From: Cinclus cinclus
Lineage: Eukaryota; Chordata; Aves; Passeriformes; Cinclidae
NCBI RefSeq assembly: GCF_963662255.1
Contig: NC_085059.1
Coordinates: forward strand, 3,751,001-3,815,000
DNA: 64,000 nt
Direction of reading: 5' to 3'
Positions 44,689 to 56,345 of this stretch are shown here, in pieces. The number at the start of each line of letters is the position of its first letter. Within the stretch, counting starts at the first letter, position 1. The notes under the pieces are model-generated. The model ran no database searches, had not been told where the DNA came from, and was given only the letters and a program-made list of their open reading frames with translations. Both the position numbers and the translations under genes were made by a program.

Positions 44689-46219
44689 TCGCCTCTCTTT
44701 GCAATTCCTTTGGGCAACCTTTGCACAGTGCTGGTTTCCACTTGCTCATGGTTCCTGGGGCTGCAGGTCCCTGGGGGTGCTGGCACAGCCAGCCCTGGCT
44801 GGGGGTCCCTGTGCAGGGGGGTCCCACTGAGCCAGCACTGCTGTTCCTGGGGCACAGCAGGGTCCCCAAGGGCAAAGCTCTCACCAGCAGAGAGGGAGCT
44901 CTGACAGCAGCAGGCCTTGCAGCAACGCTACCAATGAAAAGGAAACCTCCTGACACCCTTCCTGCTGCAGCCACAGGGACTCCTGGGCAGGAGCCAGCAT
45001 CAGGCACAGGGATGCAACATCCACCTCCATGCTCTGAAGGTCTCGACAGCCTTGGCAAGTCTGGGACCTGCACCCGGGCTGCTGCAGGGGCTGATGTTTA
45101 AGGCTTGCAGCCTCCAAAGCCTCTGGGCTTTGCTTCCCCCGCTGCCTTCCATTGCCCTGTGCCCAGGATCCTCACCCCCTGCCCGTGTTCCTGCTGCTGC
45201 CAGCAGCCCCCAGAGCCCCTCGCTCCCTGAGCATCCCCATCACACGGAGCACTGGCAAATCCCACACGCTTCACAAAGCAAACTCCCCCACAGTAACCAA
45301 ACCACTCTTTGGTCAGAGGGTGCCAAGGGGAAGCTCAGCACCAGCTGCTGTTTAAAGCCTGCTTTCAAAAGTGGGTTCAGGCACTCTGGCAGTGCCTGCT
45401 GCGCAGCTGAGGCTGTGGGGACACAGCACTGGCTCAGGCCAGCCCTCAGCCCCTCACAGCTCATGCCAAGGGCCCAGCTCACAAAGCAGTTTCACACCAC
45501 TTGCTGCAGCTATTTCAAAGGCCTAAATGTCATTCGCAGGAGCCATTTAGTTGCCAACTCAGTGTCCGTGTCCTGGCAGGAGAAGCCACCAAGGGGCCTC
45601 TGCATGTGCACTCAGGGCACTTCCACTGCCATCCCAAAGGGATCGCAAAGGACAGGGCTCTTCTTTCAGCACTGCTGAGCTCCTCACGCAGCATTGAAGT
45701 CTCAGGAAGAGACAAGAATTGAGTGCACCAGGGAAGCTGGCCTCGAAGAAAACTCATCAATCCCACGGCCCACCCAAGCCAACGGCCTGCATGTCTGTAC
45801 CTTCTCCTCCTTCTCTCTTCTCTGCTGGCACTTTGCCCCTTCTCTCTGTCCGGGAGCTTGGCCTCTCAGACAAATAAAAGATGTGCATCCACACCTAGGC
45901 ACGGCATAGATGTCTTACACAACTGTCCCTTCTTCCCCGACAGCTGCAAATCCTACAGCTGCCAGACCTCATCCCTTGCTCCTAGAAAGGGAGACAAGAC
46001 TTTCCATTCTAATCCATTGCCCAGCCCTAAGTCAACGACACAGTCAGTAGAAATAGCTGTGAAATCCCCGGCAGGAACCTGCCAGAAGAGCTACAGCTGT
46101 GGAGGGGGAAGCAGCAAACTCCCACCCCCACCACTGCTTTGGACTCCTTACCAGCTAAAACAGATCCCACTCCTGTGACTTTTTTCCATTTTTTGTTAAC
46201 CACAACTACCATCAATTTA

Positions 46220-46450
46220 AATCCATTGAAAACAAGATCACAGGAGGGGTTGCGTGGAAAGGAACCTTCAATCCCACCCAGTGCAAGCTTTGCCATGGCA
46301 GGGACACCTGCCACTGTCCCACGCTGCTCCAGCCTGGCCTTGGGCACTGCCAGGGATCCAGGGGCAGCCACAGCTGCTCTGGGCACCCTGTGCCAGCCCT
46401 GCCCATCCTGCCAGGGAACACTTCCTGACCCATATCCCATCTGAAGCTGC
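46220..46450 (-). mobile_element. CR1 3' fragment, minus strand, U9
   Basis: Same ancestral insertion; matches the U8 version at the variable outer end. Confidence 0.75.
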
Positions 46451-48051
46451 TCCCAGTGCCAACAGGTGTCACTGCATGGCCTTGGGATGATGGATCAAGA
46501 GAAAGCCCCAAGCTTTGAGCAGAGTTCCCAGTGCCTGTGCTGGGGACGTGCCACCCACCTGCCCCTCAAGCACTCAGCTGCCTCGCAGCCAGATGGAGTG
46601 TCCAACGGGTAAAGCACTCCCAGAGGATCAAACCCTAGTCACTGCACCAATGACAAGGTCTTTATTGGGAAAAGAAATGTCGAAGCACAGCGACATTTCT
46701 TTTCCAAGCAGGAGACGCTGATCCTGTGCCGGCAGCGCAGGGATGCTGTTATTGCTGGTCCTCATTTCATCCCTTTATCAGCTGCAGGGGCACCAGGACA
46801 GGCTGTGGTCTCCCAGGGCAGCTCTGAGTGACACTGCTGTCCCCACCAGCTGTCCCCAGCCCTGGGTGCTGCCACGTGCCCCAGCCTCTGCAGCCCAAAG
46901 CACCTGGAGATCCCCCCGAGCATCAGCGATCAGGGCCGCTGCAATCAGCCTGCTGACCCAAAACCTCAAGTGCTGCCACAAGAAAAGCAGCTGATTCATT
47001 GATACCTCGGAATTTCATGTCTCAATGCAAGGACAGGAAGCACCCCTATGCCACCAAATCATTGCTAAGGGCTTGCAAGCCTCAACGCGGAGATTTCAGC
47101 GTTGGACACGCAGTCAGGGCAAGGGTAAATCCACACAGAGATGACACAGAAATTCCAAAACACACATCATGTTGGTCTTGACGCCTTTCTTGTTGGCTCA
47201 AGGGCTGTTTCCGTGGGCCACGCTTGCACAGAAAGAAAGGAAGTGCAGCTGCTGAGGAACATCTCCATGCCCTCAGCAGGTTTTGGTGCCTTTGCTGCAG
47301 GGCCGCTCCTGTCAGAGCCCCCTCTCTGCTGCTGACACCTTTGCTCTTGGGGACACCAGCCCAGGAACACCAGCAGGGCCCAGGGTTGGGTCACGGGGAC
47401 CCCCCTGTGCACAGGGACTCCCAGCCCCGTGGCTGTGCCAGCACCCCCAGAAACACCAAGATCTGGCAGCACTTTGCTCCGCTGCTCTTTCCGCACACGG
47501 AACCATCTCCTTCCTTTGCCATCCCAGGAAAATTCAACCTCTACCTCAGCCAAAGATCATTTCCTACACATGCCTGATCAGAAATGTTCTTCTGCACTTC
47601 CTCCACCAAAACCACCCCCGCATGCCCACAAGACATTCCAGGGCCATCGGGAAACCCTCCACAAACACTGCGCAGGCACCCAGGACCACGGGCTTTCCAT
47701 CTCTGCCATTCAGGCTCCCTGCGCTGCTCCTGGTCATTTTCTCCTCCTCTCTCCATAACTTTGGGAACCACAGAGCTCCCAGGCTTTGGCAATTCCCAAG
47801 GCCACTGCCATCCTTGACTTCTTGGACACCCCCAGGGCTGTGGACAGACACCCCTGTGTTCTCCCACAGAAGATGTTAAGAGCCAACAGGAAGTCACAAA
47901 GTTACTGAGGCTGCTAGATCACCTCCCCAAAAGAAAAAGCTGAAAAAGCTGTGGCTGCTGAGGAAGGGGAGGTGAAGCTTGTGTGGCAAGCTCAGAGCAC
48001 ATTCACAGTGAATGAAAGGTGGAAGAGGGAGGGTGACTCTTCCTCAGGAAG

Positions 48052-48309
48052 TCTACTGGTGGGACAAGGGGGAATGGGATCAAACGGAAAGAGAGTTGGA
48101 AGAGATTTGATGCTGGAAAGAAGTTCTTTAATCTGAGGCTGCTTGTCCCTGACACAGGGAGCTGTGCACATGTGGGTGCCCCATCCCCAGCAACATCCAA
48201 GGCCACATTGGACAGGGTTGAAGTGCTGGGAGCTTGCTCAGGTTGGAACCAGATGATTTTTAGGGTCTCTTCCAAGCCAAACCACTCAAGGATTTGATGG
48301 TTCTATGGC
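48052..48309 (+). mobile_element. CR1 3' fragment upstream of copy 9
   Basis: Same insertion; tail GGATTTGATGG and a private CTGGTGGGAC change near 48056. Confidence 0.8.
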
Positions 48310-48472
48310 GTCCATCTCCAAGAGAGGAGTGGCCCTGAAGCTTCTGTGACATCACAGGGCCCGGAGTGCTGCAGGTGGAAGGTCCAGGGCCTGGAGACCA
48401 GCACAACAGACAGTTCACCTGCTGCCAGCACTCAGTTCTCCCCCACTCTTTGCTCTCTGCCACGGTGCCAAG

Positions 48473-48997
48473 ATGTTCCTGCTGCCAGTACTCGCTTGTC
48501 CCCCGCTCTTCGTTCTCTGCCTTGGTGCTGAGCTGCTCCTGCTGCCGGGACTTTTCCTGCACTTCTACTGGAGCATCAACACCAACAGCATGAGCGCTCC
48601 TGTCCCAGTGGAGGTACAGTGCCATCCCAGGGAGGGGGGCAGCCCGGACTGCCAGGGCAGGCTGCAGCCCTGTGGGGATGGATGCTGGGGACAGGGACCC
48701 CAAGTGACATTGTGCTGTCTCATGCAGACTGCCAGAGACACCATTGAGGATATGGAGGTGGATGAGCAGGATGACACCGAGCCCATGGAAGTGGATGAAT
48801 ATGATGAGACTGAGCCCATGGAAGTGGATGAGCAGGATGACACCGAGCCCATGGAAGTGGACGAATATGATGAGACTGAGCCCATGGAAGTGGATGAACA
48901 GGATGACACCGAGCCCATGGAAGTGGATGAATATGATGAGACTGAGCCCATGGACGTCGATGAGAAGGACAAGGAAGAGCCCGTGATCCTGGCATGA
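48473..48997 (+). CDS. Acidic-repeat small protein, copy 9
   Basis: A 174-aa intact copy, identical in protein sequence to copies 7 and 8 although its downstream microsatellite is of a different type. The possible intron is 48614-48727. Confidence 0.58.
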   Translation: MFLLPVLACPPLFVLCLGAELLLLPGLFLHFYWSINTNSMSAPVPVEVQCHPREGGSPDCQGRLQPCGDGCWGQGPQVTLCCLMQTARDTIEDMEVDEQDDTEPMEVDEYDETEPMEVDEQDDTEPMEVDEYDETEPMEVDEQDDTEPMEVDEYDETEPMDVDEKDKEEPVILA

Positions 48998-49123
48998 GGA
49001 TGGAGCCCCAGGAGCAGGACAACCTGATGCTCCCCTGCCCTGCCCACAGGCAGTGCCCAGCCTGGGGCGGGGCTGGCTGGCTCTCCTCAGGGACATGCTG
49101 CTCAAGGAAGTCCTGCTCTGCTG

Positions 49124-49537
49124 CTTCCTTCCTTCCTTCCTTCCTTCCTTCCTTCCTTCCTTCCTTCCTTCCTTCCTTCCTCCCTTCCTTCCTTCCTTCC
49201 TTCCTTCCTCCCTTCCTTCCTTCCTTCCTTCCTTCCCTCCTTCCTTCCTTCCCTCCTTCCTTCCTTCCTTCCTTCCTTCCTTCCTTCCTTCCTTCCTTCC
49301 TTCCTTCCTTCCTTCCTTCCTTCCTTCCTTCCTTCCTTCCTTCCTTCCTTCCTTTCTTCCTTCCTTCCTTCCTTCCTTCCTTCCTTCCTTCCTTCCTTCC
49401 TTCCTTCCTTCCTTCCTCCCTCCCTCCCTCCCCCCCTCCCTCCCTCCCTCCCTCCTTCCTTCCTTCCTTCCTTCCTTCCTTCCTTCCTTCCTTCCTTCCT
49501 TCCTTCCTTCCTTCCTTCCTTCCTTCCTTCCCTCCCA
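49124..49537. repeat. TTCC/CTCC array, U9
   Basis: About 410 bp of TTCC with scattered CTCC and one CTCCCTCC block near 49417-49453. Confidence 0.95.
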
Positions 49538-49814
49538 GACTGACAGGGATAATGGGCATCGATAGGGCCCCGCTGTAAATATGTTCAGCATGTTCGAGGC
49601 TTTTTTTATAGGAACAATTTCAAGATTGTTAGCCTAAAGGTCCCAGAATGTTAATCTTTTCCTTCTAGATTTTTACAGTATAAGTCCCAGATTGTTAACA
49701 GTATAGTCTTCCTTGTAAATATGTTCTAGAGACTGTTGTTGTTGTTAGAAGTAAATATGTTCTTCAAATGTTTGGCTGAACTTTGTTCAATAAATACTAT
49801 TTCTTATTAAAACC
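49538..49814 (+). promoter_or_regulatory. 3' UTR end of copy 9
   Basis: TGTAAATA lies at 49574-49581 and 49714-49721, and AATAAA at 49789-49794. A local TTTTCCTTC change near 49658 does not touch the motifs. Confidence 0.53.
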
Positions 49815-50057
49815 TCGCCTCTCTTTGCAATTCCTTTGGGCGACGTTTGCACAGTGCTGGTTTCCACTTGCTCATGGTTCCTGAGGCTGCAGGTCCCTGG
49901 GGGTGCTGGCACAGCCAGCCCTGGCTGGGGCTCCCCGTGCAGGGGGGTCCCACTGAGCCAGCACTGCTGTTCCTGGGGCACAGCAGTGTCCCCGAGGGCA
50001 AAGCTCTCACCAGCAGAGAGGGAGCTCTGACAGCAGCAGGCCCTGCAGCAACGCCGC

Positions 50058-50680
50058 TGTGGGAATCGAGCTGGCTGACATCCAAAGCCAGACCAGTGTT
50101 TTTGATGCGTTGCCCCTTGGCCCCAGACCTTGGAGGGCATTTGTTTAATTTTATAACAGTTCCTAGGAAAGTTGTCAAAGGTTTTAAAAATGTTCCTGGT
50201 CAAGCTTTATAATCCTCATTTCCCATTGATTGCCTCTATTCCCAGTTATGTCATCCCTTTTCTCTTCCCAGTTCTGGAAAGTTCTTGTATCCTTGTATCC
50301 CCATTGGTTTATGTTCACCGCATTGTTCCACCCATCCTACCTTACTGGTTACTGCCCCATATTACTCCTCCCTTGCTCCACTTTTCCCTTTACCCATTGG
50401 ATTATCATCCTGGACCCACCTCTCATCATCCCTTATAAATACCCTGGATTTTCCCTCAGCCTTGTCTTCTACCCTTTGCTCTTATAGTGTGTGCACGTGT
50501 TTTGGGCCTTGTCCCGCATTTTCTTTTATGATTATTAAAGTCTTTAGTTGCAGAGTTGTGGTGTGGACCCGTTCCACATTTTGCCACCTTAGCCCTGATA
50601 TCAGGGGAACTTTAGAGGTTGGTTGGGGAGACTGCCCTCGAGTCTCGCGCCTTAAGTATTGAAAAGCAAAAACCCCGACA
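50058..50680 (+). repeat. ERV2 5' LTR
   Basis: 623 bp, TGTGGGAATCGAG to CCCCGACA. TATAAATA lies at 50434-50441 and ATTAAA at 50534-50539. The 210 bp at about 50267-50476 match the 3' LTR perfectly, while the outer parts differ at about 9 percent by eye. Confidence 0.92.
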
Positions 50681-50682
50681 GG

Positions 50683-50700
50683 TGGCCCCTGAACAGGGAC
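50683..50700 (+). other. ERV2 primer-binding site (tRNA-Lys-like)
   Basis: TGGCCCCTGAACAGGGAC, two bases after the LTR end. It differs at two positions from the consensus complement of the tRNA-Lys3 3' end, in keeping with a class II (ERVK) element. Confidence 0.7.
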
Positions 50701-50975
50701 CCTGATATTCAGGGCACCTTGTTGCAGAGGTAGGACTGTGTCCCCGGGAGTGTGGCTGTGCCGGGGCCCGGCGGAGTTGTCGGCGAAGAGGGACCTCGTC
50801 TGGACACCCGGGGAGCCAGCGAGGGACGTCAACAGAAGCACCTGCAGAATACAGGTGTGTTTGGGGACACCCGACATAATATAGCCCACTTCGCTGCCCT
50901 GTTTTAAAATACGGGTCCTAGTCTTGGCTAGGGGCGTCTCGGCAGCTAGATCCCCTAAGGAGGATTCGAAGGAAG
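50701..50975 (+). other. ERV2 untranslated leader
   Basis: 275 bp to the gag start. A GAG|GTAGGA at 50730 could be the splice donor for env mRNA; no other feature is seen. Confidence 0.45.
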
Positions 50976-52829
50976 ATGGTTGGACAAATGTCAAGCGTAG
51001 AGAGGAACGTATATGGACGTTTTAAGTTAATTCTTTTAAGTACCACTAAGGACTTTTCAAAAAAAGAACTGAAAAAATTTGTAAAGTGGGTTTGTAAAAA
51101 CTTCCCCAACACCCCGAGTGAAGAAATGATGAATACTGCCTTTTGGGACTCGGTGGGGAACAAAATTTATCACTTGTCTGGAAAATGGGACCCCGAGGCA
51201 CCCTGCATGCTCCCTCTTTTCCACCTTATCCTGGAAACCCTGCACCAATCCCAGCTTCGATTACCCAGCTCGTCGGTTCCTCCTAACCCTTCTCCAAAGC
51301 AGCCTGTTCTCTCCCTGTCTCCTGTGACTGACCCTCCAGCTGAGATCCCCGATGGCAGCGCGCGGGCCGTCGTGGATCTCCCCCCTTCCATCCCTCTGGT
51401 GTCCTCATGTGTTCGTCCCGCTCACCCTCCTAACGACAGCTCTTGCCCCATCGGCTGCCCTGCCACAAACGGGGGCCATTTTGGAATTACCACTAACACC
51501 TTCTGTCAAAGTCTGCGTTCCTCGGCTATTCCCGCCTCTAGCTCTGCCTTCCAGCCCGCCCTCGCTCCCTCACGGCCCGCCCACCACCCTCAGGGGCCGC
51601 CCACTCCTGCCCCTGCCGGAACTGGCGCTGAGTGCTCCTCCTCCCGGAAGGAGACCGGAACTGCCCTTCAGGCACTTCCGGAAGAGCCTGCCTCCAAAAT
51701 GGCTGCGCCCATAGCTGAAGCTTGCAAATCTTACCGGCAGCTTAACACTAATGTAAATGTTATTGCTCCACTTTGTTCATCTTCCTCGAGCTCTAGTGAC
51801 TCTGAGGAGTCTTCACCTTGCCCTCTCACCCCTAATAACCCTTGGGAGAGGATCCGGAAAGCTGCTATAAAAGAAGGAAACTGGCAGATAGCAGCTAAGT
51901 TCAATGCATTCCCAGTGAGGTACCACAGGGGGAGGGGAGGTGCACCAAGATGGGAGCCTATGACATATGGGGAAGTAAAAGAACTGTGTCGGGCAGCCAA
52001 GGACCATGGGAGGGGATGCCCATATTTTAATAATCTTGTTCGGGCCACCTTCACAGCACATGTACTGACCCCCCATGACTTAAAATATATAATGACTATG
52101 TTGTTGTCTCCCCCTGAGTATACCTTGTGGGAAGGGGGATGGAAACGCATGCTCCAAGGATTCCTGACTGACTGCGTGAACGATCCAGCCAGAGCAGCAT
52201 TAACAATGGACCACCTAGCCGGGGAAGGACAATTTACCCAACCTGAGGAGCAAGCTGCAGCAGCCCCCAGGCAAGTACTTGATGAAATTAAAACTCTTGC
52301 TAGGAAGGCACTAGTCCACGTGCCAGATGGCAGCACACCTAACTTGGAGTACACTAATATTAAGCAAGAGCCCGGAGAAACATACATGAAATTTATTGAC
52401 AGGTTAAAATAAGCATTGGAAAAACAGGTTCCTGATGACAAAACCAGGAATACATTGTTAGAGACATTGGCGGTAGCTAATGCTGACTCTGAATGTCGGA
52501 AGGTACTGCGCGCTCTGCCACGAGAACCCCCACCGATGCTCCTCCAGATGATCGAGGCATGTAACCGTCTCGGGACGGTGGAGCATGTGGCAGCAGTACA
52601 AGCCCAGGCCATCGGACAGGGAGTTGCAAGAGCACTGGTTGCTGCACATTTTCCTTTGAAGTCGCCCCAAACGCAGTGCCAGTCTACATGTTTTCAGTGT
52701 GGCCAGCAAGGACACTTGCGAAAAGACTGTCCACAAAGGAAAGGGAGGTACCCAGTTGTTAGTAAAAATCAACCTCAGGCTAAACAGTTTTCCTTTAAAA
52801 GTAATTTTCCTAGGCAGCCGTCAAAAAAC
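50976..52829 (+). pseudogene. gag: ERV2 gag (one internal stop)
   Basis: Begins with a basic, Lys-rich matrix-like region (about 50976-51200), then a long Pro/Ser-rich segment (about 51250-51700), then capsid (about 51830-52480). The major homology region (IKQEPGETYMKFIDRLK) is cut by an in-frame TAA at 52410-52412. The same frame continues into nucleocapsid with one CCHC knuckle (52689-52730). A_AAA_AAC at 52823-52829 marks the usual gag/pro boundary. Confidence 0.87.
52823..52829 (+). promoter_or_regulatory. ERV2 gag/pro slippery heptamer (apparently bypassed)
   Basis: A_AAA_AAC sits in the gag frame, as in ERV1, but here a -1 shift meets TGA at 52889-52891, while the unshifted frame runs on into dUTPase and protease. 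A compensating one-base indel downstream is the likely reason. Confidence 0.55.
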
Positions 52830-53642
52830 TTCCATCAGAGCGCAAGTCGGCCTTGCGCTATGACAAGAAATCCACAAGCCGAAGATACTGATGGCTGCGG
52901 AGAATCAGAACATTCTAACCACCACTACAGGCCCTGTGGCTCCAAACTCCAGCAGCTCATCTCAGGACTACCAGCAACAATTCCACCAGGTGCCCGGCTG
53001 GAGTTGGTGAGTGCTAAACCTGTAGTGCTGACTGACTGTTCCACACATTCAGTTTCAACAGGACAACTTGGGCTTGAAGATCGGCCCCACCAAGTGTTAA
53101 TTTTAGGCAATTGTAGATCAAAGACTGAGGGCTTTTTTGTCCTTCCTTCCGTATTGTCTGTTACATCTTCCCAGGAAATGACTGTTTTAGCCCTAAGCCC
53201 TGACCCTCCTTGCTTTATTCCCGAAGGACTGCCTATAGCCCAAGCGATTATGTTGCCAGATGAAACGGAGGAAGAGGATTCAGAATCCTTTGTCATGTGG
53301 ACCCAGGTTATAAGTAAGGACAGGCCTAAAATAACCTGTATCCTAGAGGCTAATGGACAGAGGGTAACTCTTAAGGGAACTGTTGACACTGGATCGGACG
53401 TTACTGTAATTTCTACCTCAAGATGGCCCTCAGGGTGGGCACTTACACCAGCTTCTGGAGTCCTTATGGGGATTGGAGGGGAAAGCACTGGTCTGAAAAG
53501 CATGAATTTGATCAAGATAGAGGGACCTAAGGGTCGTGTTGCCACCACCAGACCCTTCATAGTGAAAACACGAACGCCTGTCGTCCTGTGGGGAAGGGAT
53601 ATTTTAACTGAATGGAGAGCGCGTTTGCAAATGGATTTTTAA
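52830..53642 (+). pseudogene. pro: ERV2 dUTPase-like and protease domains
   Basis: Continues in the gag frame. A dUTPase-like segment (about 52950-53260, with FIPEGLPIAQAI near its end) is followed by aspartic protease with DTGSDVTVIS (active Asp codon at 53385) and a C-terminal GRDIL motif, ending at TAA 53640-53642. The dUTPase lacks clear catalytic motifs and may be inactive. The dut-pro order is that of betaretrovirus-like elements. Intact within itself, but downstream of the gag stop. Confidence 0.82.
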
Positions 53643-55390
53643 TTGGGGTCATTGAAGAGCGTGGCACCTTGAAAATAACTTGGAAAGATAATACCCCTAT
53701 CTGGGTAGATCAATGGCCCCTAAATGAGAAAAAACTAGCCGCGCTGCAATCCCTGATGTCACAACAACTTCAAAAAGGACACATAACATTCACCACCAGC
53801 CCCTGGAACACCCCCATTTTTGTCATCCAAAAACCACGCAGTGACAAATGGCGACTCCTCCATGATCTCCGGAAAATAAATGAGGTCATAGAGGACATGG
53901 GTGCACTTCAACCAGGTCTTCCTTCTCCGGCTATGATCCCTAAAGACTGGTACCTAACAATTATTGACCTTAAAGACTGTTTCTTTGACATTCCATTACA
54001 CCCTGATGATGCTCCATGTTTTGCCTTTTCCATCCCATCAATCAACAGGGAAGCACCCCTTCAGCGATTCCATTGGGTGGTCTTACCTCAAGGAATGAAA
54101 AACAGTCCAACAATATGTCAGTGGTTTGTGGCTAAGATACTAACCCCTGTTTGTAAAGTTCATCCACAGGTGTTGATACTTCACTATATGGATGATATCC
54201 TGTTAGCTGCCAAAGATACTGTCACACTGGACACTGCAGTGAAGGATACCATCTCAGCAGTCCAAAAAGCTGGATTAACTGTTTCAGAAGAAAAGGTGCA
54301 GCAAATGCAGCCTTGGATGTATTTGGGTTATAAAATTTCGTCACGAACTATAAAGCCACAACTGCTCCAGCTGGAAGAGAACCCACAAACATTACATGAC
54401 ATGCAGAGGTTGCTTGGTGCTATCACTTGGGTGAGACCCTTATTGGGGATTACAAATCAAGACTTGCAGCCATTATTTGACCTCCTGAAGGGAGATTCGG
54501 CCCCAAACTCCCCGAGACACTTGACAGAGGAAGCAAGACACGCCTTGAATAAAGTGTCTTTTGCAATACAAACCCGGCAAGCACACCGGATGGACCCTAT
54601 GTTGCCTTTCCTATTAGTGGTTCTGGGGAGGGGTCCTCAACTTCATGCCTGAATTTTTCGCTGGGATCCTGAGTTACCTGGTCCTTTGTTGATTTTAGAA
54701 TGGATTTTCCTTTCCCACCAACCCAAAAAGACCATCACTACAAAGCCAGAAATAAGAGCTCAGTTAATTATTAAGGCTAGAAGACGTTTGCTATCTTTCT
54801 CTGGGAGAGACTTTTCGATTATATTTCTGCCTTTGACTTCTTCCTATTTAGATTGGCTCCTGCAACAATCTGAACACCTTCAAATTGCTCTAATAAATTT
54901 CCCTGGACAACTTTCTATCCATTGCCCTAAGCATAGACTTCTAAGTTCTGATTTCAATTTATTTCCTAAACCCTTAAGGAGTGATAAGCCCCTCAAAGCC
55001 CTCACTTTGTTTACAGACGGGTCAGGAAAATCTCATAAATCTGTAATTACATGGGAAAACCCTATGACAGGTGAGTGGCTGTCAGATATTGAAATTGTTG
55101 AAGGCTCACCACAGATTGTTGAATTGGCGGCAGTGGTAAGGGCATTTTGCAAATTCACCGGCCCCGTTAATATTGTTACTGACTCAGCATATGTTGCAGG
55201 GATCGTGGAAAGGGCGGAAAATTCGTTGCTGAAGGACATTGCAAATGAACGGTTATATTCTTTACTGAAAAATAGAGTTTTTCTTCTTTCCCAAAGGCAG
55301 CACCCTTACTTCATTATGCATATCCGTTCCCACACTACCCTTCCTGGACCCTTGACACAAGGTAACAATCGAGCTGACACACTTGCCATG
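53612..55390 (+). pseudogene. pol: ERV2 pol: reverse transcriptase and RNase H (one stop)
   Basis: RT has LPQGMKNSP and the catalytic YMDD (54185-54196). An in-frame TGA at 54650-54652 interrupts the connection region (after RGPQLHA), and the same frame resumes directly. RNase H has FTDGSG (near 55012), VEGSPQIVELA, VTDSAYVAGI and HIRSHTTLPG. The key residues of both domains are still present; the stop codon and the upstream gag stop are the visible breaks. Confidence 0.87.
53633..53639 (+). promoter_or_regulatory. ERV2 pro/pol -1 frameshift site
   Basis: G_GAT_TTT directly before the pro stop TAA (53640). It resembles the G_GAU_UUA site of the MMTV pro/pol junction, and the -1 frame enters the RT reading frame without a gap. 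Confidence 0.65.
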
Positions 55391-56306
55391 ACAGCACAAG
55401 TAACATTACCTAACATACCTGAGCAGGCAAAGCTTAGCCATGCATTCTTCCATCAAAATGCTCCAGCTTTGCATAGAATGTTTGATATTACCAAGGACCA
55501 AGCCAAGGCCATTGTAAACACATGCCCTAGTTGCCAAAAACTTTCCCTACCAGCTATTGGAGCAGCAGTCAACCCTAGGGGACTCCATAGTTTACAACTG
55601 TGGCAAGCAGATATAACACACTACCCTTCATTTGGTCGTTTCAAATACATCCATCTTTCTATAGATACCTTTTCAGGTGCTATCTTTGCCTCTGCTCACA
55701 CCAAAGAAACAGCAGCAGATGCTATGAAACGTTTTCTCCAAGCATTTGCAATCCTTGGTATCCCCCAGGAAATAAAAACTGATAATGGTCCAGCTTATAT
55801 TTCACACAAAAATAAAACAATTTTTCAATCAGTGGGGAGTCATCCACACCACTGGCATCCCTCACTCCCCCACGGGTCAGTCAATAGTTGAAAGAGCCCA
55901 TGGTTCCCTTAAAAATCTTTTAGATAAACAAAAAGGGGGAATAGAGATCTTATCAAACACAGAAAGGTTAAGTAAAGCATTATATGTCTTTAATTTTTTG
56001 AACAATTCGTTTATGGAACCAAACCCTCCAATTATCTGTCATTTTTCGAATACAACACAGGCTCAACTGAAAGAAAGACCACCAGTCTTGGTAAAAGATG
56101 CTGAAACAAATCAAATCTTAGGAGGACCATTCCAACTAATAACTTGGGGCAAGGGATATGCTTGTGTCTCCACAGATAGGGCACCTCGGTGGATGCCAGC
56201 CAAGAACATCAAACCTTACCTACAGCCTTTAAAAGAAGACCTACCAGAGAGTCCCAGTAGTCCAACTCCTAACAACAAGCCTGCAACTACTACTCCTTAT
56301 GACTGA
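55391..56306 (+). pseudogene. pol: ERV2 pol: integrase (frameshifted)
   Basis: An N-terminal zinc motif (HAFFHQ, then CPSC), the first Asp in WQADITH, the second in TDNGPAY. A frameshift follows near 55800-55810, after which the catalytic Glu (IVERAHG) and the C-terminal domain with a GKGYACV motif are read in another frame, ending at 56304-56306. Confidence 0.85.
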
Positions 56307-56345
56307 CTATTTCACAGCTCCTCATCGCAAGTCATCGTTGGGACC

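Larger units (their letters stand above)
39692..44872 (+). repeat. Macrosatellite unit U8
   Basis: A 5181-bp copy and near twin of U7, including the same TTCC-then-TTCCC array. A two-base CC insertion near 39996 (in CACCCCCTGCCC), shared with U9, joins frames there. Its gene copy encodes the same protein as copies 7 and 9. Confidence 0.95.
44873..49998 (+). repeat. Macrosatellite unit U9
   Basis: A 5126-bp copy. It shares coding and upstream variants with U8 (GGATTTGATGG near 48291) but has a different microsatellite, TTCC with CTCC interruptions and no TTCCC block. Confidence 0.95.

Noticed and set aside
50230..50487. Open frames of 60-125 codons inside the ERV2 LTRs
   Set aside because: They lie wholly within LTR sequence, occur in both LTRs, and match no known retroviral accessory gene.
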